Part shown: positions 55,980 through 64,000 of the stretch, one piece after another
Layout: each line of letters begins with the position of its first letter
How positions within the stretch are numbered: the stretch's first letter is position 1
Assembly (NCBI GenBank): GCA_037447605.1
Contig: CM074807.1
Span: 2,665,568 to 2,729,567, forward strand
Direction: 5' to 3'
DNA: 64,000 nucleotides
Source: Zygnema circumcarinatum
Taxonomy: Eukaryota > Streptophyta > Zygnematophyceae > Zygnematales > Zygnemataceae
Notes under the pieces: generated by a model
The model's database searches: none
Told to the model about the DNA's origin: nothing
The model's input: the letters and a program-made list of their open reading frames with translations, nothing else
Translations under genes and position numbers: made by a program

Positions 55980-58948
55980 ATGAGGCGTATGCTCGTCCTG
56001 GCGGCCACTGCGATCTGCTACTTTTCAGCGGCGGGTGTGAAGGTGGATGGCAAGGAGAGTTCTGAAGGTGAAGCGGCTTTAGGGTTTGCTTTCGTATTGC
56101 ATGGTGGGGGCCCTTATGGGATCCACTCTGTTTTTTTTTTAATGTATGACGCGCAAGAAAAGAGCTTGCCTGCTTACGCTTGTTTCTAGGGTTCGTCTTC
56201 TCTGTGCTTAATATGGTGCAGCTCAAAATGTCTGCTGGAACGGTCCTGCCGAAGCAAGGCAAGGTGTGGCTGGCGGACCCGCATATGAAGGAACAAATTA
56301 TGTGGCAGGCGGCGCAGATTATAATATGCACATTTCAGGTGGACCTCTGTTTGTGATTTGCATACTTTATAAAAATGGTTGTTTTTAGAAATGGTTGCTG
56401 AAAAAGCTGTATTCATTTACCGCTCATGAATTATATTAGGGCTAGGACTTGCTGTGGGTCAAAAGGATCGCATTTGGGTGAGTCGTCGGGCTAACAGTTG
56501 TGTTGGATTGAAACAATTGCCTTAGGCAAGTCGTCAAACCCGTTTACAGGTTCTGACTAATGTCTTTTTCCTTGTAGACTAATTCTGTATGGTTTGTTAC
56601 GACAATTCAGGTAAACATTGTTCAATTTGTCTCGTCGGCATGAAATGCCAATTCACTCTCAAGTTTTCCTCTAATGCTTTCTTCGACTACACGCTGACAG
56701 CGTACCCTGAATTAACAGTCCTCCTCTCAGGTTAGTCTCGCCTCCTCTCTCTCTATCCCCCCCAGCCTGTCTCCTCTCTCTGCTTCTCTACACAACATGT
56801 GGGACATGCAAAGGTCTGTCGACCTCTAGGTTTGACATAGTTGTGGATTTCTATGCGTAACTGTGCTCCGTTGGCTAGGACTAAACAGTTTCGGAGCAGT
56901 ATTGCTTGTACAGGCCCTGCATTGATGCATGGAACCACTCAGAAAAGCCTGGAGGTAGCGTCCGGGTGGGAGTCCGTATACACAGTGAGCTATCAGACAT
57001 GGGACGCAGGCAAATACATTCTCACTATAGACGCCGACTGCCCTAGGTGAGTCTCCGCGAATTCGAACGTAATCCAAAAGGCTTGAACAGAAATGGAACC
57101 CTATCGACCGTAGGAGTCCAAGCCCTATAAACCCTAAGGAGGGTGTGCAGACGGCTTGGCCTGCCAGGAAGGTTGGAGACAAGCCCTCCGTGCCGCTTCG
57201 ACTAGTGACACTGAAACTGAGGATCTATGCTAAATCACGGAGAGAGCGGCATGTGGCGACCCCCTGCTCGTTAGGGATATATGGCCGCTGGATAGACGAT
57301 CGCAAAAATGTCACCAATAAAGGAGGGGCTGTCATGGAGGGGAAACGAAGATCCCTAAAAGAGTGGGCTCAACATACAGAGGACGGAATTCCCCCGCCTC
57401 GCAACCGGGAATATTTACATTTCGAGCCCTACCCCTGTGCCGGGCCCCTACAGCCGCTGGGGACGTTCGCAGAGGTGCTGCTGGAAAAAAATATTCGGGA
57501 AATTTCTATTGTTGGAGATTCGCATCTGCGCAGCGTTTTTGCGCACTTGCAGACGCTTCTCATTGGTGAGCCCCCCTCACCCCCTCCTCTCTTTTCTTCC
57601 CTTTGTAAAGGAGGTTGGCGCAGTAAGTTCTATAAACAATTTTCATTTTTTTTTCCAACCTTTATCCCCTTAAAGCATAAATTGCAGAAACATCCCTTCT
57701 GCACAACACTTTGAAAGAAAGCCATAGAAATGCAGGGAGCTTCAAAGGAGACTACCATGGGAACACGGTGTGGTTCATAAAGCACAGGCGAACTGGAGAG
57801 GCCCTGCGGATCAACTACTATTGGATGGAGGGGGTATACAAAGAAGGCGAGCACGGCTGCATCCGGTTGCCAAAGGGAGACCCATATTGGCCGATGTACA
57901 GCAACACATCCGACATCATAGTTTTCAGCGAGGCCGCATGGACATTTCGGGTACATTCTCGCATGTTCAAAGAATCTAAAGTTGCTTTTGGGTTTTTTTT
58001 AGCAAGTTCTTGCTGAAAGTTTTACAAATACTGTCGGTTGGTCGGCGGGAATGGGAGAGAGGGAGTGAAGGAGGGAGGAGGGCTTTCACACGCGGTCGTA
58101 CGATTCTTGTGGCAGTTCTGCAAAGACCCAATTGGATCCTATATGCAAAGCCTTCCCAGGTTCATGCGCTGGAACATGGCCCTCCCTCACAAAGAGACCG
58201 CGCGCTTCCTTTGGCGGACCTCGCCTCCGTTTCCGACGACGGCGTTCGGATGCAGCTTCCGGAAGCGGCGGTCCTGCCACATGGCGTGGGCCAACGATTT
58301 TGCAAAGTCAGTGCATGCATGGCATGTCATGTCGCATACATGCATCGCCTGCATGCTTGGCATCGCATATCGCATGCATGCAATGGCATGGCCGAAGGAT
58401 GCGGGAAGTTAAGAGAGGGGGAGGATAGGGAACGAGTGGGGAGGGAAGCAAAGAGGGGATATAGTGGGCGAGAGACAGAGACAAGGGGGGAGAAGGAGTG
58501 TGGGCGGGAAAAGAGACGATAGGGAGGAGGGGTGTGGGGAGGAGGAGAGAGGGAATGGGGAGTGGAGAGGGAGAGTCGGGAGAGAGGTGGGGGAAGAAAG
58601 GGGGGAGTGGGAGAGGGAGTTTGGGAGGGGGGGAAGGAAAACGAGAGAGCGAGTAAGGGAAAGGGAAAGGGCGAAGGGAGGGGGAAGAGAGGGTCGTCAT
58701 CTAAAAAGAGTGCTCCCTGTCCTGTCCTGTTTTGCAGGCTCCTTGCTCCAAATTTTGGTTTCAAAATTTTGGACCTGTGGCCTGTCGAAGCTCCGCGGTA
58801 CGGCGACACGTGTTGGCGGGAGAAGAGGCGGGCCGTGTGGGTGAAGGACACGCACTACTCGTGCATGTTCGCGAACAACACGAAAGTGTATGGAGAGGTG
58901 GGGGAGGCCGTGCTGCGCGTCTTTGTGCACGCGCTGGCCAACCTGTGA
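55980..58948 (+). CDS. Secreted filamin-repeat SGNH (NXPE/PC-esterase-like) protein
   Basis: Supported exons are 55980-56067, 56222-56338, 56440-56477, 56578-56610, 56914-57046, 57168-57565, 57688-57950, 58116-58306 and 58738-58948. One exon between 56611 and 56913 is probably missing from this model. The start MRRMLVLAATAICYFSAAG is a signal peptide. A filamin-type Ig repeat follows (WESVYTVSYQTWDAGKYILTI). The esterase part has GRWIDD, the block-1 serine motif SIVGDSHLRSVF, SNTSDIIVFSEAAW and, near the C-terminus, KDTHYSC with the presumed catalytic Asp/His. SGNH proteins of this kind (NXPE, PC-esterase, TBL) transfer or remove acyl groups, often acetyl, on polysaccharides or glycoproteins. 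An extracellular or Golgi role in cell-wall or surface glycan modification is inferred. Introns are GA- and CT-rich. Confidence 0.8.
58395..58700. repeat. Polypurine intron tract (GGGAGAG type)
   Basis: About 300 bases in the last intron of the esterase gene are nearly pure A/G in degenerate GGGAGAGGGA units. Arg/Glu/Gly-rich ORFs on one strand and Pro/Ser-rich ORFs on the other are artefacts of this composition. Confidence 0.8.
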
Positions 58949-59919
58949 CTGGCACAAACCTGGCGTCGCAATCAGGGGGGGAACGGCTGATGGGTCTCCA
59001 AATACAGCTGCAGGCAAAGGGCTGCAGTTCTCACATGGGTTATGGCTGGGGATGGCTTTTGGCTTAAAGTTTAATATTCATGAATTTTATGGCCTGATCG
59101 GGAGCCAGTTCACAGTTGCTTGGGAATCAGGGTCAAGGGTTTACTGGTCGATTGTAAATGTTTTCGCATCTGGTGACAGGAAACTAGAAAATCAGTTTGC
59201 AGGGTTTTGCGAGGTAATCTCTCACCTGGGAACTGGAATAACCAAAACTTTGCTTATTGTAAATAAATTAGCAATGTTGATCCTATCGGCATTTTTCTCG
59301 TCGTGGTTTTAAGATGCGTCCTTTGCGGAGCACTCTCGGCCGTCTGTGCGAGTTCAAAGTCGAGGGCCACTTTGTTGCAGTAAACCTCCATATCATGCGA
59401 AAAAATGTTTAAAATAGTTGGGGATAAATCAGATGATGGGGCTTCTTTCTCTCCCGCCTTTTCTCCCTTTCAAAGGGCATAGGGTCCTCAGGATTTTGGG
59501 TGTTTGAATGCGCTCTGTGCATGACAGCACATTGAAAAGCATGGACAAGCCCAACGTGTGCATGCTGCTGGGTAGCTCCTCCACAGCGTTCAACGCAGAT
59601 ACGGAAAGGCGCACAGTCTACAATTCCTTCAGTCAACCAGTTGAATGAAATTGAGCCATGAAAACGCACACTTCACTGCACTTGAGCATTGCCGTGCAAC
59701 TCGACGGCACTTCATACACGGCGTCCTTGTACACAACACGGACCTTTTCCATGTCCTCGACTGCTTCAGAGATATCATACAACAAAGCGTTCAAAGGTCT
59801 TTACAAGGAGCTTTGTACATCTTGTGTACTTTGTACAGTACACTTCATTTCCTAAGGCTCCAAAAACAAAGCATACAAACTCTTTCTGCAAATCCCTCAT
59901 TCCCAAGCCTTGCAAGGCC
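58949..59919. other. Convergent spacer between esterase and DUF4336 genes
   Basis: This holds the two 3' flanks. Plus-strand ORFs such as 59645-60037 overlap the DUF4336 gene and have no family match. Around 59800-59870 the motifs CTTTGTAC and TGTACAGTACAC recur. I see no gene here. Confidence 0.55.
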
Positions 59920-61664
59920 TCAGTTTAGGTTAAGGTGTTCCGCCAGTGCCTGTTTGGCCTGTGACTTAACAACGTCACCATGGCATGGCACCAGCGTATC
60001 CCAATCCCAGCCATTAATTCGCTGTAACTGCATGTAAAAGCGATCCTTACGATACAACATGAACTGCTTGTAGAAGGGCAAGTAGACACGGTCCATACCT
60101 TGCTTCCACAACCAAGTAGTAAGGGGCGTCTCTTTTGAAGGGTAGTTCCAGAAAAGATCAGACACGAAAAAGGTTTTTGAGGGCTTGTGATGAAAGACTA
60201 CCTGCACCCTTGCACGAACAATGAGTAAAATGGGTGCCCATTCAGACAATGCGCTTGCAGGAGGTGAAAAGTGGATAGCTGCACAGCCTGATCACAAATA
60301 CAAAGTGCAATAGGACAATTTCTGATTTCCTCGTGCAAGCACACAGGAGTTCTCGGTAAGGGCTTTGTGCACACCTCGTTAAAAAACGGCTGCCTGTTGA
60401 ATGGGTTGTGCTCACAATCAAGCCATGCAAGCTCAAATTCTTCTTTCCACTCTTCAGGGGGAACATCGGACTCCCCAACTGTTACCGAATATCTGATGTC
60501 CAGGCGCTTCTCCTTCAAGCCAGGGCAGGCTGCATTAGCAAACAGAGAGAAAATACATGAGAGGCTTACCTAAGATTGTAATACGACGATCGTCTAGAGC
60601 TTTCTTCAAACAAAACGTTGCGCTTTTTCTCCCAAGATACTGCTTAGAACACTTATCCACACCAACAAATTGTTGCAAAGAGTTCAAAATGAATGCTGTA
60701 ACGACTTGGCACAGTTCCATCTATTTTACTCTAAACTGTCCGCCCAAAAGGCTTGTTGCCATAGAAAAGGCCAAGTCGCTGATAGGCTCCATCCATGAGC
60801 TCACCATAGGCGATGGCGTTCGGATAGGCATCCAACCACTGCTGCGCAAACCTGCCCCCAGCAGCATTCTCTAACCAGCCTCAGATTTGGATTCCAGACG
60901 CCTACACAGCATTACAGCTGACTGCAGAAAAAAACTCCTCCTGACGTTTCTCATATTGCCACCACATATGCTCCTACATTTAATTTTCCTAATAAAAACT
61001 GAATGTCTCAATGTCCCTGCAGCAGCTGCTTATTTGCAGATATTGCAGCCTCACCCGCAGTGCTCGTAGTTAGGCGATACAACATATCGTAGTTCGCCTA
61101 ATTTGTCAATCTCCTCCTTCAGCCCTGGAACCAACGGCACGGGTGAATGCACCCACAGAGAGCCATCGGAGAGGCGCACCACCGCCATTCTGCCTCCAAC
61201 ATCAATGCCATACCATAAGAATGGCCGCTCAGCGGCCCAAACTTGGCCCTTCACAACCTCCCTGAGAGGCTGTCCAGTAGGATTGGACCACACTTTCATA
61301 GTCTCCGCTCCAGGAGGCGGCGCAGCGCCGGCTCTAATTTGGAAAGAACGTCTTTTTTCTTTCCTGGAAGTAACCGCGCTTTCCTCTTTCGCCCATTTCG
61401 ATTGTGAACTTCTTGAAAGTTGCGTTCCAGGAAAATAAAAAGCTTGGCCTGCAGGTAGCTGGAGCTGCAGAAATAAGACGAATCAGAGACGCCCCATCCT
61501 GGATAACCTTGAAGGTCGAACCACAGCGGAAAGAAAAGTATGCAATGCGGGGAAAAACAAGCCGATTAAAGAAGAGAAAGAACCTGCTTACGCGAGCCTG
61601 TACGAAGCCTCTGGCTGAGAAGCAACACCTCTCCTCCCGTCTGCAGCGCTGCTGCAGCAGCCAT
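59920..61664 (-). CDS. DUF4336 protein with plastid transit peptide
   Basis: Five exons on the minus strand fit in phase: 61664-61592, 61448-61055, 60851-60805, 60529-60375 and 60201-59920, giving 316 aa. The N-terminus MAAAAALQTGGEVLLLSQRL, followed by a Ser/Arg/Lys-rich stretch and SFQIRAGAA, looks like a chloroplast transit peptide with a cleavage-site-like motif. The mature part has the DUF4336 signatures: PFLWYGIDVGGRMAVVRLSDG, LWVHSPVPL, VSPNYEHCG with FAQQWLDAYPNA, FNEVVFHHKPSKT with FFVSDLFWNYP, and the final LVPCHGD. This family has a metallo-beta-lactamase-like fold and is widespread in cyanobacteria, algae and plants. Its substrate is unknown. In the metal-site region the usual HH is replaced by YEHC, so catalytic competence is uncertain. 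The gene is divergent from MEMO1. Confidence 0.88.
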
Positions 61665-62734
61665 GACTTAAGGTACGTCCCTTCGACTCTCCAAGCAAAA
61701 AATGTGACCCGGAAGTGGAAGAGTGGAAACGTCAATGCCACATCTCATTCGCGAGAAAACACGCCTAACATATTTGGGCGAAGGCAGTGCACAAAGGGGC
61801 GTGTTTGTGTTACCGCACTCCCGTGAAACGTCACGTCTGGGTCTACAGGAACTCGTTTATGTTAAATGACGTCAATCAATTGTTTACCGTATAGCGCATA
61901 ACATCGATTATGTAAGTGACACACGTCTGAAACGACACGTGGCAGATATCCTGCTAGAGCCACACCTCCACGTTAAGTCAAAAAGTGACGCATGTCTGCT
62001 TCCTCCGCTTCAGTTTTAGCTTCACTTCCAGCTAAAAACCCTAAAAACCCATCGCTTACGAAACTCATCGTCACTTCTTTCGTGTACGAATTCCGGGTCG
62101 GGATCCGCTCCTCCACCGTACACAGCCTTACCGAAATGCGTACCTAGCCAATGCTGAATTCGCCCGACAGGCTTACGAAATTGATTTGGCGATGGTCAAG
62201 CTCTGACTCCCCCTAATTTGGGCAGGAGTCTGTGGCTGAATCTTAGCGGCACCATTTTTAAACGTGTTGATCCATGCACGAATTTCTCCTCGGTGACGCT
62301 GCGATCTGATTGGCAAAATCTTCCGGTAACTCATCCGATTTGTATCGGATGTATCGTATATATAGATATAATCGATACAGACTGTATTGGCAACCTTATC
62401 CCTGATTGGCCTCCGATCCCGTCATTCTTGATTGTACGGCGTCCAACATGCGCCGTCGACCTTGTTTACAAAGGGTTGTCACGTCAGAGAAATTAATAGT
62501 GAGAAGGAAACAGACGCGTGCGCACTCTGTAAAGCGGCGGCCTATGCTGTCGCTCCGCCTCTTTACCAGAGGGCCAGGAAAAGCGATTTTTCCTTCTGTT
62601 CTCCTCCCTCGCAGGCAGAGGAGAAAGGGGGGAGGAGGAGGAGGAGGTGGAGGAGGAGGAGGAGGTGGAGGAGGAGGAGGTGGAGGAGGAGGAGGAGGAG
62701 GAGGAGGAGGAGGAGGTGGGCAAGGGCATGTGCA
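61665..62734. promoter_or_regulatory. Divergent promoter of DUF4336 and MEMO1, with telo-box
   Basis: The start codons are about 1.07 kb apart. 62034-62050 reads AAAAACCCTAAAAACCC, two plant telo-box-type motifs. 62625-62716 is a GGA/GGT triplet tract directly before the MEMO1 ATG. ACGT-containing motifs (CACGTGG type) recur at about 61938-61945 and 61970, compatible with G-box-like bZIP sites, which is inference. Confidence 0.5.
62625..62716. repeat. (GGA/GGT)n triplet repeat
   Basis: About 30 GGA triplets are interrupted by GGT, ending about 19 bp before the MEMO1 start codon, so the tract would lie in its 5' leader. The poly-Gly, poly-Pro and poly-Ser ORFs over it on both strands are repeat translations. 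Confidence 0.9.
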
Positions 62735-64000
62735 ATGAGGCAGCACGCGCGGATTCCCGGGGCCACACGTGCGGCTAGCCATGCCGGCAGCTGGTACAGC
62801 GACGATGGTAATGGCCCTGTGCTCGCGCCCTTCCTGTCTGCGCGCGACAGAGGCCTGCGGATCTTGTCGGCGCTTGTCTCTGTTTTCTGCAGGTCTCACG
62901 CTGTTTCCGTCCGAGGGGATGGGTGAATTTCTCAAGAAAATCGGGCAATTCTTGCAGTCCCGGAAAGGACTGCCATGAATTCTTTTTGTTAAGGTTTCAG
63001 GCCTGCTGCATTTGCTTTAGTGATGCGTGATAGTGAAGCGCGTAATTCGCATCTTATTGTCCTGACCAAGAGAAGATTATAAAAGCTAATGTTCTGTGGC
63101 TTTGGAGGCCTGCAGCGAATGCATTGGAGACGCAGCTGAGTGGATGGTTAGCAGCATGCGGAGTGAAGGGGTCTCCCCAAGCTCGAGCAATTATTGCGCC
63201 GTTAGTACACGCTCCCTACTTTAGCCTGATCCTTGCTGATGAGGATCAAAGCTAAGAACCGGTTGTGACCCTTACACATCTTTCATAGTTTGCGTGTATT
63301 TCTAAAAACATTGCGATCGAATATTCGAAATTCGGCAAGGGAATCGCAAAGACATTCAGCTAGTTTGCCTAAACGTAAATTTTAGGAGTTCAAACGTTGA
63401 TAAAGCGATTGCCAACATTAAATGCACGTAACTAGACGAATGTCGTACAGCGTGCTTCTGTGACATGGGCGCTGATGCTCCTGTATGATCATTTCATGAC
63501 AACAGGCATGCAGGATTTCGCTACTCTGGCCGGTGTGCAGCCTACGCGTTTGCGCAAATTGACCCGAAAGTGGTGTACGTTTTCCTCCCTATGGAAAGCC
63601 TTGGGAACTGAGGGAATGAGAGGATCGCTGAAAACTGAATATCAGATGAGTTTTGTGAGGTTCTGGACGTTCAAAAAAAATCGGTTTCTTTAAGTAAAGT
63701 GACTGCGCAGACTTTCTCGATGAGTTTCTGTATTTGCTTGTTCCCCATGTCTACGTTGTGCAGCAAACGCATATTTTTACTCGGGCCGTCTCATCATTAC
63801 TTCACTCGAAAGTGTGCGTTATCGCCTGCTAAAGTCTACCAAACGCCTCTTGGCGATGTGCCCATAGACCAAGAAGGTGAGCTGCCCCTTTTGTTTTTTT
63901 TCCAAATCTCATGTATCTCATGTCTCATGTTCTATCCTCATTATATACCTCCCCTGTCAACAGTTATACACAATCAATGTGCTGCATTACTGCACTCCGT
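62735..64000 (+). CDS. MEMO1: MEMO1-family protein, N-terminal part (continues beyond the window)
   Basis: Four exons are visible and phase-consistent: 62735-62807, 63116-63200, 63506-63574 and 63764-63876, the last ending in phase 1 at GAAG|GTGAGC. The translation reads ATRAASHAGSWYSDDG, then LETQLSGWLAAC, ARAIIAPHAGFRYSGRCAAY and KRIFLLGPSHHYFTRKCALS. These are the family landmarks, including the active-site-like histidines in APHAG and GPSHH. MEMO proteins share a fold with extradiol dioxygenases and occur in all domains of life. Human MEMO1 binds metal and has roles in cell motility and redox. The role in algae is not established. Later exons carrying the remaining ligands lie outside the window. 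The start was chosen because the next upstream ATG (62728) is out of frame. Confidence 0.9.

Noticed and set aside
62396-62935. Poly-Pro and poly-Gly ORFs on both strands
   Set aside because: They are artefacts of the GGA/GGT repeat in the MEMO1 leader.

Overview
The window looks like nuclear DNA of a photosynthetic green-lineage eukaryote, most likely a streptophyte alga or an early-diverging relative of land plants. The genes are dense with short canonical GT-AG introns (14 introns in the ARIADNE gene, about 29 in the TPP-ALDH gene). The ARIADNE ligase carries the plant-type C-terminal RanBP2 zinc finger, the jagunal protein resembles the plant form, the DUF4336 and UVR proteins have plastid-type N-termini, and plant telomere-box motifs (AAACCCTA / TTTAGGG) recur. 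Species assignment is inference. I saw no tRNA, rRNA, transposon, virus or CRISPR array.

Layout. 1-664: 3' end of an ankyrin-repeat gene (+). 2947-4029: VPS55-type endosomal membrane protein (+, first exon not found). 5111-5655: an 11-bp minisatellite, then GGA and GGGGC runs, in front of a 15-exon ARIADNE RBR ubiquitin ligase (+, 5789-12854). 15767-16930: CCHC/KH RNA-binding gene (-) with at least two frameshifts. 17593-17769: tiny CDC26-like APC/C subunit (-), divergent from a six-exon jagunal gene (+, 18251-20378). 21992-22255: LYR-motif protein (+), only 107 bp before a 15-exon BIG-type Sec7 ARF-GEF (+, 22363-32105). 33388-39546: alpha-kleisin RAD21/SYN (-). 40895-48752: a predicted fusion of an acetolactate-synthase-like thiamine pyrophosphate enzyme with an aldehyde dehydrogenase (+). 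49454-51876: mitochondrial Tim44/mL45-like protein (-), divergent from a UVR plus SnoaL-like protein (+, 52170-54715). 55980-58948: secreted filamin-repeat SGNH esterase (+). 59920-61664: plastid DUF4336 protein (-), divergent from MEMO1 (+, from 62735, running off the window).

Most genes are unlinked housekeeping functions. Several concern membrane traffic (VPS55, jagunal, BIG) and two concern the cell cycle (CDC26, RAD21), but nothing shows a functional cluster. Four pairs are divergent with shared promoters (CDC26/jagunal, RAD21/TPP-ALDH, Tim44/UVR, DUF4336/MEMO1). The most notable items are the TPP-ALDH fusion, the possibly bicistronic LYR-BIG arrangement, two GC-AG introns and the localized frameshifts. 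All exon borders were inferred by hand from splice motifs, phase continuity and family similarity. No transcript evidence or database search was available.
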